Assembly (NCBI GenBank): GCA_020724025.1
Contig: DYHU01000044.1
Span: 5,783 to 19,001, forward strand
Direction: 5' to 3'
Source of the DNA: Syntrophorhabdus sp.
GTDB taxonomy: Bacteria > Desulfobacterota > BSN033 > UBA1163
Length of the DNA: 13,219 bases
Shown here: positions 1 through 5,623 of the stretch, piece after piece
Layout: each line of letters starts with the position of its first letter
How positions within the stretch are numbered: position 1 is the stretch's first letter
The notes under the pieces: generated by a model
The model's database searches: none
Seen by the model: the letters and a program-made list of their open reading frames with translations, nothing else
Told to the model about the DNA's origin: nothing
Position numbers and translations under genes: made by a program

Positions 1-578
1 TAGAGCACCGCTAAAATCCGGGTGATCTTCTCCTGGTGACATTGGACCTTATGGGGAATGGTTGAGTCATAGTAGATGGAGTCGCCGGGATAGAGGACAT
101 CGGTATGATTTCCCAGGATTACCTCCATCTCACCTTCCAGGACGAAGATAAACTCCTCCCCCTCATGAACAGAGGTCTTTGCCGTTTTCACTGTGGCGGG
201 CTCGAGAGTCACGATAAAAGGCTCCATATGGCGATCTTTCTTATCGAACCCGAGAGATTCATATGAATAACCATATTTCACCCCATCTTTGGAGGCGAAG
301 CGGGAGACCTTTTTCCGTTCATCCCTTCTCACAATGGTGAAGGGTTCCCCCACAGTCTCACCCCAGAAGTCACCCACCCTGACCCCCAGGGCCCCTGCCA
401 GCTTGATAATCGTTCCCAGGGATGGCGAGACGAGATGGTTCTCCATTTGAGAGAGCAGGGCAGTCGAAAATCCGGTTAAGTCGGCGAGGTCTTTGAGTGA
501 GAGCCCCTTTTTCTCTCTTAATTCTTTAATTCTCTCTCCGACTCGAATCTCTTCAAATTCTCTCTTCTCTTCTTCCAT
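1..578 (-). CDS. XRE-family transcriptional regulator with C-terminal cupin domain (partial, 3' end outside window)
   Basis: I translated 192 codons from ATG at 578-576; the frame is open to the left edge. The last two bases read TA on this strand, so the next codon is Tyr or a stop and little can be missing. Residues about 12-66 form an XRE-type helix-turn-helix (LADLTGFSTALLSQMEN, then SPSLGTIIKLAGALGV). Residues about 115-192 form a cupin barrel: motif 1 has His138 and Glu142 with Gly149, and motif 2 has PGD at 164-166 and Pro175-His176. This architecture is typical of one-component regulators that sense a small metabolite through the cupin. An AAGGA ribosome-binding site lies about 7-9 bases before the ATG. 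It lies downstream of, and co-oriented with, the 2-oxoacid oxidoreductase genes, so it may be their regulator or the last gene of their operon. The ligand is unknown. Confidence 0.9.
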   Translation of the reverse strand, partial: MEEEKREFEEIRVGERIKELREKKGLSLKDLADLTGFSTALLSQMENHLVSPSLGTIIKLAGALGVRVGDFWGETVGEPFTIVRRDERKKVSRFASKDGVKYGYSYESLGFDKKDRHMEPFIVTLEPATVKTAKTSVHEGEEFIFVLEGEMEVILGNHTDVLYPGDSIYYDSTIPHKVQCHQEKITRILAVL

Positions 579-589
579 GGGTTTCCTTC

Positions 590-736
590 TCCATTCCCCC
601 TCACCCCTGCCTACCGCAGGCAGGCTATCCCTCTCCCCTGCCTTCGCCGAAGCGGCTTCGCGCAGGCAGGCACCGGGGGAGAGGGGAGCCATTAGGAAGC
701 TATTTACAGACTCCCTCCCCCCCGAGGGGGGAGCCA
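590..736. repeat. C-rich hairpin repeat cluster between regulator and gamma subunit
   Basis: The spacer is made of C-rich palindromic units. An arm at 606-612 pairs with 618-624 (7 bp, 5-nt loop). A longer imperfect hairpin spans about 630-690, with CCCTCTCCCC-like and GGGGAGAGGG-like ends. An 8-bp hairpin pairs 715-722 with 726-733 over a CGA loop. The stretches around 702-720 and 736-755 are diverged copies of each other (TTACAGA followed by C-runs), so a unit has been duplicated. The 715-733 stem lies just past the gamma stop codon on the minus strand but has no U-run, so it is not a classical intrinsic terminator. Confidence 0.7.
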
Positions 737-737
737 C

Positions 738-1343
738 TTACAGATCCCCTCCCCCTTGATGGGGGAGGGTGAGGGTGGGGGTGAAATTATTTTTAACATA
801 TTCCACTCCAATCTGGATCGCCTTGATATTGGAGGGAATGAGAGCGTGGTGACGTTCATCAAATACTTTTTCAAGGGATTCGAACAGAGAGGGCATCCCC
901 ACCCATTTCGTCTTTTCAATAAAAGCGCCTAATGCAATCATGTTGGCCAGTTTAGGATTTCCGTTCTGGATGGCAATGTCATTGACCGGAATGGCAAGCA
1001 GCTCGACATCGTTACGAGAGACTTCCTTCAGATCGATCAGGGAGGAATTAACCATCAGCAATCCCTTCGGCAGAACTCTGGAGCCATATTTTAGAAGGGA
1101 GGGTAGATTCATGGAGATGGCGGCATGGGGCCGTTGCACAATTGGGGAACCGATTTCCTTGGACGAGATCACAACGGTGCAATTGGCCGTTCCGCCCCTC
1201 ATCTCGACCCCATAGGTGGGAAGGAAGGTGACGTGCCTGCCCTCCTTCATGGCGGCAAAAGCAAGAAGGTTTCCGATCGCCAGAACACCCTGACCGCCGA
1301 ATCCCGCTATGATGACATCGTAATAGAAGCGATTGTTTTTCAT
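738..1343 (-). CDS. 2-oxoacid:ferredoxin oxidoreductase, gamma subunit
   Basis: The protein has 201 residues from ATG at 1343-1341. It has the gamma-subunit fold: the nucleotide-like loop GFGGQGV at residues 15-21 and the family signature YGVEMRGGTANC at about 45-56. In this family gamma joins alpha, beta and a ferredoxin-like delta subunit to decarboxylate a 2-oxoacid to acyl-CoA and reduce ferredoxin. An upstream in-frame TTG at 1364 exists but lies inside the AT-rich repeat. Neither start has a recognisable Shine-Dalgarno, because the 5' leader is repeat sequence. The last residues (PTLTLPHQGGGDL) are encoded by a C-rich intergenic repeat, so the native C-terminus probably lay near residue 188. 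Gamma follows beta after 133 bases and is probably co-transcribed. Confidence 0.9.
   Translation of the reverse strand: MKNNRFYYDVIIAGFGGQGVLAIGNLLAFAAMKEGRHVTFLPTYGVEMRGGTANCTVVISSKEIGSPIVQRPHAAISMNLPSLLKYGSRVLPKGLLMVNSSLIDLKEVSRNDVELLAIPVNDIAIQNGNPKLANMIALGAFIEKTKWVGMPSLFESLEKVFDERHHALIPSNIKAIQIGVEYVKNNFTPTLTLPHQGGGDL
746..783. repeat. C-rich repeat, copy 1 (inside gamma 3' end)
   Basis: This 38-base unit recurs at 2326-2363 in the same orientation with one mismatch. It contains a perfect 9-bp stem (747-755 with 761-769) over a TTGAT loop. It overlaps the last codons of the gamma subunit gene, which reads through it to a TAA at 740-738. Similar C-rich repeats encoding TLTLP-like peptides are scattered through many environmental proteobacterial genomes (from memory). 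Confidence 0.8.
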
Positions 1344-1347
1344 ATAG

Positions 1348-1476
1348 CAAAATCCAAATGACAAAATCCAAATGTCAAATTAATGACCAAATGCTTAAAT
1401 GTCAAAATGTTTGTCATTTGAACTTTGAAATTTAAAGTTGATTTGGGCTTTGAGCTTTGACATTTGACATTATATT
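1348..1476. repeat. AT-rich inverted-repeat spacer between beta and gamma genes
   Basis: The gap is built from short variants of AAATGTCAAA and CAAATGACAAAATCC, and their reverse complements (TTTGACATTTGACATT near 1456-1471, TTTGTCATTTGAACTTTG near 1408-1425). The arms pair imperfectly across the spacer. The same family appears at 10860-11107. There is no open frame and no ribosome-binding site for gamma inside it. Confidence 0.65.
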
Positions 1477-2229
1477 TCATAAGTAATCTGCCATCTTTCT
1501 TTCTTTCAAAATTCCCAACGGGAAATAGGGGATCATTTCCTCTTCGACACGGCGGTTGGCCTCCAGGGAGGATAATCCCCAGTTGGTGGGGCAGGACATT
1601 AAGATCTCGACAAACGAAAAGCCCATCTCTTCGATCTGCATCTGAAATGCCTTCCGAATCGCTTTCTTTGCTTTCATCAGGTTGGCCGGGTTGTTGACAG
1701 CCACCCTGGCCACAAACGCACTGCCCTCCAGAGTGGCCATCATCTCAGCCATTCGGATGGGGTAACCATCGTAGGTGAAATCCCTTCCGTAAGGGCTGGT
1801 CGTCGTCTTCTGGCCGAGGAGGGTCGTAGGCGCCATCTGTCCTCCGGTCATCCCGTAGATACCGTTGTTGGCAAAGACGAGGGTGATGTTTTCACCCCGG
1901 TTGGCCGTATGGATTCCTTCGGCGATCCCTATGGCTCCCAGGTCTCCATCACCCTGAATGGTAAAGACGATCGAATCCTTCCTCGCCCGCTTTACTCCCG
2001 AGGCGACAGCGGACGCCCTGCCATGGGGGGCCTCGACGACATCGATATTGAAATAGTCGTACATAAAGACAGAACAACCCACCGAGGCAACCCCGATCGT
2101 CTTCTCCCTGATCTTAAAATGATCGATCGCCTCTGCAACCAACCGGTGGGCGATTCCGTGGTGACACCCGGGACAGAAGTGGAAGGGGACATCGATCAGA
2201 CATTCGGGACGCTTAAAAACAAGTTCCAT
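1477..2229 (-). CDS. 2-oxoacid:ferredoxin oxidoreductase, beta subunit (thiamine diphosphate-binding)
   Basis: The protein has 250 residues from ATG at 2229-2227, chosen because a GGAGG ribosome-binding site lies 5 bases upstream; the longer open frame to 2304 runs into repeat DNA. CPGCHHG at residues 19-25 is the cysteine motif typical of this beta subunit. GDGD at 93-96, NN at 121-122 and GMTGGQ at 126-131 form the thiamine diphosphate/Mg site of the family. The CHH form of the first motif is, from memory, common in branched-chain (Vor-type) enzymes, whereas 2-oxoglutarate enzymes more often read CGH. The protein works with the alpha, gamma and delta subunits encoded around it. A 313-base repeat-filled gap separates it from the alpha gene, which is unusual within such an operon. 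Exact substrate is not provable from sequence alone. Confidence 0.93.
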   Translation of the reverse strand: MELVFKRPECLIDVPFHFCPGCHHGIAHRLVAEAIDHFKIREKTIGVASVGCSVFMYDYFNIDVVEAPHGRASAVASGVKRARKDSIVFTIQGDGDLGAIGIAEGIHTANRGENITLVFANNGIYGMTGGQMAPTTLLGQKTTTSPYGRDFTYDGYPIRMAEMMATLEGSAFVARVAVNNPANLMKAKKAIRKAFQMQIEEMGFSFVEILMSCPTNWGLSSLEANRRVEEEMIPYFPLGILKERKMADYL

Positions 2230-2241
2230 TTTTTCCTCCAG

Positions 2242-2542
2242 AAATCCGAAATTCGAATATCGAATTTCGAAACAAATTTTACATGACGAGTTCGTCACCC
2301 GCAAACCATGAAAATAGTAACAATTCCCCTCCCCCTTGATGGGGGAGGGCGAGGGTGGGGGTGGACACCATTGATTGCCCCCCCACCTTAATCCTCCCCC
2401 GCCAGGGGGGAGGAAATTTTATCATTTTCAACGTAATCCAAATGACCGAAATTAGAATGATCCAAAATGACCAAAACAGTTTTGGACGTTTGGTAATTCG
2501 AACTTTGAATTTGTTTCGTGCTTCGGATTTCGGATTTCGAAT
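2242..2542. repeat. Repeat-filled spacer between alpha and beta genes (AT-rich arms)
   Basis: The whole 313-base gap is repeat. The left arm (about 2242-2280) is a near-palindrome around TTCGAATATCGAA ending in CGAAACAAATT. The right arm (about 2430-2542) holds the reverse complement of the same family, with TTTGTTTCGTGCTTCGG at 2510-2526. Between them lies the C-rich inverted pair at 2326-2413. The 27 bases at 2504-2530 recur perfectly, inverted, at 3850-3876. I see no gene in this gap. Confidence 0.75.
2326..2413. repeat. C-rich repeat pair in inverted orientation
   Basis: The left unit (2326-2363) matches the unit at 746-783 with one mismatch. The right unit (2378-2413) is a diverged inverted copy, so the pair can fold into a long G/C hairpin, and the left unit carries its own 9-bp stem. 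It lies in the alpha-beta spacer, where a strong structure could reduce or process transcription into beta and gamma. Confidence 0.75.
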
Positions 2543-3613
2543 TTATAGCTTTGCATCATAGTATTTCTTTATTTCTTCCAATATTTCTTCCGGAGGGGGT
2601 AAGGCTCCCGGTGGTTTCCCGTAAAAATAGACCTCTGCATCCCGGTCCACCGAGAGTTTCACATCTTCCACCATCTGCCCTGTATTTAATTCAACGGTTA
2701 AAAATTGTTTGACCTGTTTAGAAATATCGTAAAGGGCTTTTTCGGGATAGGGGAAAAGGGTGATGGGTCGAAAGAGGCCCACCTTCATCCCTTCCTCCCT
2801 TGCCAGTTCCATAGCGGTTTTTGAAACTCTTGCCATGCTCCCGAAGGCGACAATAATAAACCGGGCATCTTCAGTATTGACCGTTTCAAAACGGACCTCC
2901 TCTTTCTTCATCCTCTCATATTTCTGGTAAAGTTTCCAGTTATGTTCTGTCAGCTCGCCCTCCTGGAGATAGAGCGATTTGATCCGGTTCGGTTTTCTTC
3001 CCCTGGCTCCGGTCAGAGCCCAATCCTTCGGCGGAAGGGCCATCTTTTCAGGTTTCCTGCGAATGAGAGGTTCCTTCATCTGGCCGATGAGGGCATCTCC
3101 CAGAATCATCGCCGGGTTTCTGTATTTGTCCGACAGATCAAAAGCCAGGCAGGTCAGGTCATACATCTCCTGGACCGTGGAAGGGGCAAGGACGATCATT
3201 CGATAATCTCCGTGTCCTCCTCCCCGTGTTGCCTGGAAATAATCGCCCTGGGAGGCAGAAATCCCTCCCAGGCCCGGTCCGCTTCTCGAGATGTTGACGA
3301 TCACAACGGGAAGCTCGCTTCCTGCCATATAGGAGATCCCTTCCTGCATGAGTGAAATTCCCGGGCTGGAGGAAGAGGACATGGCCCTGGTTCCGGTTGC
3401 AGAAGCCCCCAGAAGGAGATTGATCGAAGCGATTTCGCTCTCTGCCTGGATGAACACTCCGCCCAGAGGAGGGAGGTGTTTGGAGAGATATTCCGGAATC
3501 TCATTCTGAGGGGTGATCGGATATCCAAAAAAGAGGAGGCATCCCGCATCGATGGCTCCCATCGCTACGGCCTCGTTTCCCCTGACCAGTATCTTTTCAC
3601 AATTTTGATCCAC
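2543..3613 (-). CDS. vorB: 2-oxoacid:ferredoxin oxidoreductase, alpha subunit (VorB-type)
   Basis: The protein has 356 residues. I chose GTG at 3613-3611 because a GGAGGG ribosome-binding site lies 7 bases upstream and the homologous part begins there (KILVRGNEAV); the open frame extends to 3706 without a better start. GYPITPQNEIPEY at residues 30-42 is the alpha-subunit pyrimidine-domain motif. It is followed by FIQAESEIASIN and a Ser/Gly-rich SSSSPGISLMQEGISY segment. Length and motifs fit the 3-methyl-2-oxobutanoate:ferredoxin oxidoreductase alpha subunit (VorB, about 350 residues) better than the KorA type with an N-terminal gamma domain. The start overlaps the end of the delta gene by 17 nt, which indicates translational coupling. 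Likely products are isobutyryl-CoA, isovaleryl-CoA or 2-methylbutyryl-CoA from branched-chain 2-oxoacids (inferred). Confidence 0.92.
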   Translation of the reverse strand: MDQNCEKILVRGNEAVAMGAIDAGCLLFFGYPITPQNEIPEYLSKHLPPLGGVFIQAESEIASINLLLGASATGTRAMSSSSSPGISLMQEGISYMAGSELPVVIVNISRSGPGLGGISASQGDYFQATRGGGHGDYRMIVLAPSTVQEMYDLTCLAFDLSDKYRNPAMILGDALIGQMKEPLIRRKPEKMALPPKDWALTGARGRKPNRIKSLYLQEGELTEHNWKLYQKYERMKKEEVRFETVNTEDARFIIVAFGSMARVSKTAMELAREEGMKVGLFRPITLFPYPEKALYDISKQVKQFLTVELNTGQMVEDVKLSVDRDAEVYFYGKPPGALPPPEEILEEIKKYYDAKL

Positions 3614-3824
3614 CGCGTTCCCTCCAGACCTGAATGGCCACATCCGGGCAGATCTCTCCGCAGATTGCGCAGCCCGTGCAGGAGCCGTTATCATCCCAGA
3701 CAACAAAAAAATACCCCTGACGGTTGATCTCCTCCCCGATCCGGATCAACTCCTTCGGGCAGGAGATGGTGCAGAGTGCGCACCCTTTGCATCGCTCTTT
3801 GTCAATTTCAATTTTAGCAATCAT
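3597..3824 (-). CDS. 2-oxoacid:ferredoxin oxidoreductase, delta subunit (2x[4Fe-4S] ferredoxin)
   Basis: This is a 75-residue ferredoxin with two complete four-cysteine cluster motifs: Cys12/15/18/22, and Cys49/52/55/59, each ending in CP. The linker between motifs is somewhat long (residues 23-48), as in the delta subunits of this enzyme family. It accepts electrons from the alpha/beta core and passes them to soluble ferredoxin. The start is ATG at 3824-3822, preceded by only a weak GGTG. Its last 17 bases overlap the alpha gene start. It is the first oxidoreductase gene in the transcription direction, after 252 bases of repeat DNA downstream of the racemase gene. It could be an independent ferredoxin, but the overlap with alpha argues for the subunit role. 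Confidence 0.93.
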   Translation of the reverse strand: MIAKIEIDKERCKGCALCTISCPKELIRIGEEINRQGYFFVVWDDNGSCTGCAICGEICPDVAIQVWRERGGSKL

Positions 3825-3835
3825 GCAGCACCATT

Positions 3836-4067
3836 AAATCCGAATATCGAAATCCGAAGCACGAAACAAATTCAAATGTTTAAAATCCGAAAGTCAAAAC
3901 AATTTAGCGTTTTGAAAAACTACAGCAAGCAGGGCATTTAGCGGGTTTGTCATTCCTGCGAAAGCAGGAATCCAGTTTTTTTTGAAACCCCCCTGGATTC
4001 CCGCCTGCGCGGGAATGACAGACAAAGAACCTTTTCAAAGAGCAAAAGTGTTTCGATATTCGAATTT
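3836..4067. repeat. MITE-like element with AT-rich terminal inverted repeats
   Basis: The terminal arms 3836-3852 and 4051-4067 are inverted copies matching at 16 of 17 positions, centred on CGAATATCGAAA. The arms enclose a complete dRS3-like palindrome (3949-4019) and the 27-mer shared with 2504-2530. It occupies nearly the whole spacer between the racemase stop (4077) and the delta ferredoxin start (3824). No coding frame is evident in it. Confidence 0.75.
3949..4019. repeat. dRS3-like inverted repeat (GTCATTCC...GGAATGAC)
   Basis: The left half is a 27-base unit starting GTCATTCCTGCG and ending GAATCCAG. After a short T/C-rich middle, the right half is its inverted copy, ending GGGAATGAC. 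Each half also has its own small stem around a GAAA or CTGC turn. The pattern resembles the neisserial dRS3 repeat (ATTCCC-N8-GGGAAT) in layout. Related copies lie at 5395, 8054, 8217 and 10986. Confidence 0.8.
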
Positions 4068-4076
4068 CGAATTTTT

Positions 4077-5258
4077 CTAAATAGCCCTTGCTTCTTTAAA
4101 TCGCTCCATATCGCTTTCCGAATACCCTATCTCTCTCAGAACCTCCATCGTATGTTCTCCCCATTGGGGAGAAGGGGTTGGGGCCGCAAAAGGGAAAAGG
4201 GAGGACTTGATGGGATTCCCGACCTGTCGCACCTTTCCCTCGACAGGGTGTTCATATTGTATGACCATCTCCCGATGGAGGACCTGCGGGTGCTGAAAAA
4301 CTTCATCAAGGGTTAAGATGGGTTCACAGCACGCATCGACCTCCTTGAAAAAATCGGTCCATTGACTCTGGGTTTTGGTTTTGAAAAGTGTTTTGATTTC
4401 TTCGATGATCCGAATCCTTTCCTCTCCTTCGACAAATTGTTTCAGGATAAGGTCCTTTTTTCCGATGGCCTCGCAGAAGTTCTTCCAGAATTTCGGCTCC
4501 AGCGCTCCCAGAGACATATACCTTCCATCCCTTGTGGGATAGACCTGATAACAGGCATACCTTCCTGAAAGGTGCATTTCCCCCCTCTGCGGAAGTTTTT
4601 GATCCCTCAGATATTTCCCCGCATGGATGGAGAGCCAGGAGATGACACCATCGTGCATGGCGATATCGAGATGTTGTCCCTCTCCTGTTTTTTTACGGTT
4701 CACAACAGCAGTTAGGATAGAAATGGCCGCCATCATCGCTCCTGCGCCGATATCTGCAATCTGAACGCCCGGGATCACAGGGCCGGTTTCCTTTGTTCCG
4801 GTCAATTCAAGGATGCCTCCCAGGCCGAGGTAATTAATATCGTGGCCGGATCGATCTCTGTAAGGTCCATTCTGTCCATATCCGGAAAGGGAGCAGAGAA
4901 TCACTCCGGGATTTCTCTTTTTCAGTTCCTGATATCCGATTCTTAGGCGATCCATCACCCCGGGTCTGAAACCTTCTAAAACAATATCATAGGTTTCAAT
5001 CAATTTATAAAAAATCTCCCTTCCCTCTTCGACCTTAAGGTTGAGGATCATACTCTTCTTATTCCGGTTCAGGGCGAGAAAATAGGCGCCGTCATTGTTT
5101 CGGATAGGCCCCATCTTCCGCATATAATCTCCCTGTTCGGGATCTTCGACCTTGAGCACTTCCATCCCGAGGTCAGCCAGAAGAAGAGAACAGTAAGGGC
5201 CTGGCAAAAGCCTCGAAAGATCAAGCATTTTCAAGCCATTTAAAGGGCCCAATCGCAT
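4077..5258 (-). CDS. CaiB/BaiF-family protein, probable alpha-methylacyl-CoA racemase
   Basis: The protein has 393 residues from ATG at 5258-5256, where the family usually begins (PLNGLKMLDLSRLLPGPYCSLLLADLG). An AGGAG touches this ATG, which is too close for ideal spacing; an upstream ATG at 5294 (405 residues) has no ribosome-binding site. Conserved residues line up, from memory, with the mycobacterial racemase MCR rather than with formyl-CoA transferase: Arg98 (FRPG), His139 in GHDINY, Asp169 in IADIGAGAM and Glu254 in GALEPKFW. His, Asp and Glu are the acid/base and supporting residues for epimerising 2-methylacyl-CoA. CoA transfer remains possible, because the family is often mis-assigned. 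It lies upstream of the Vor-type genes on the same strand, which fits conversion of (S)- and (R)-2-methyl-branched acyl-CoAs. Confidence 0.88.
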   Translation of the reverse strand: MRLGPLNGLKMLDLSRLLPGPYCSLLLADLGMEVLKVEDPEQGDYMRKMGPIRNNDGAYFLALNRNKKSMILNLKVEEGREIFYKLIETYDIVLEGFRPGVMDRLRIGYQELKKRNPGVILCSLSGYGQNGPYRDRSGHDINYLGLGGILELTGTKETGPVIPGVQIADIGAGAMMAAISILTAVVNRKKTGEGQHLDIAMHDGVISWLSIHAGKYLRDQKLPQRGEMHLSGRYACYQVYPTRDGRYMSLGALEPKFWKNFCEAIGKKDLILKQFVEGEERIRIIEEIKTLFKTKTQSQWTDFFKEVDACCEPILTLDEVFQHPQVLHREMVIQYEHPVEGKVRQVGNPIKSSLFPFAAPTPSPQWGEHTMEVLREIGYSESDMERFKEARAI

Positions 5259-5351
5259 CTCCTGAGAGTGAATGAGATGAAAAATAAATAACATATTGGA
5301 TTTAAAAATGAAAGCCTTGGGCTCAACCCTATGCGCTTTTCACAATGCTCT

Positions 5352-5518
5352 TAGTGTAGTGCGTCCAACACTTCTTTACATTAGTTCCAAAGCCGTCATT
5401 CCCGCGAAAGCGGGAATCCAGTTCAGAAATACTGGATTCCCCCGTATCAAGTACGGGGCAGGCTAAGTCAAGCCCGGAATGACAATCAAAGTAAAGGAAC
5501 TTATGACGCACTGCATTA
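5352..5518. repeat. MITE-like element enclosing a dRS3-like palindrome
   Basis: The termini TAGTGTAGTGCGTC (5352-5365) and GACGCACTGCATTA (5505-5518) are inverted copies matching at 12 of 14 positions. Inside them are further partly paired arms (CTTCTTTAC and GTAAAGGAAC) and a dRS3-like core at 5395-5483. The spacer lies between divergent racemase and ligase genes. An open frame on the minus strand here (5329-5511) is repeat sequence and not a gene. Confidence 0.7.
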
Positions 5519-5535
5519 GTGAAGTTTATGGATGG

Positions 5536-5559
5536 GCAAATATCTCTGCAAATATCTCT
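5536..5559 (+). promoter_or_regulatory. Tandem 12-bp direct repeat, candidate operator or activator site
   Basis: The unit GCAAATATCTCT occurs twice with no spacer (5536-5547 and 5548-5559). Its last base is the first base of the proposed -35 box of the acetoacetate-CoA ligase promoter. Two perfect in-phase 12-bp units abutting a -35 box are a plausible binding site for an activator or repressor. No known consensus is recognised. Confidence 0.45.
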
Positions 5560-5587
5560 TGACGGAAGAGATGAGGAATGGTATTAA
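5559..5587 (+). promoter_or_regulatory. Candidate sigma70-type promoter for acetoacetate-CoA ligase
   Basis: TTGACG (5559-5564) and TATTAA (5582-5587) are separated by 17 bases, the preferred spacing. The match is 5 of 6 and 4 of 6 to the sigma70 consensus. Transcription would start near 5594, leaving a leader of about 30 bases that carries the AAGGGGGG ribosome-binding site before ATG 5624. Confidence 0.5.
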
Positions 5588-5623
5588 ATTGTCCGCAGAT
5601 TTAAAGAAAGGGGGGTATTAGCT

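Noticed and set aside
493..759. Plus-strand open frame over the regulator 5' end and C-rich spacer
   Set aside because: It crosses a clear minus-strand gene and palindromic repeats and has low-complexity Ser/Pro composition; no family recognised.
2230..2304. N-terminal extension of the beta subunit
   Set aside because: The added residues come from an AT-rich repeat, and GGAGG supports ATG 2229.
3614..3706. N-terminal extension of the alpha subunit from ATG 3706
   Set aside because: The extra 31 residues read in another frame over the ferredoxin gene, and a good ribosome-binding site precedes GTG 3613.
5329..5511. 60-residue minus-strand open frame (SGLDLACPVLDTGESS...RGNDG)
   Set aside because: Its sequence is the translation of a dRS3-like repeat, a common false gene call in repeat-rich genomes.
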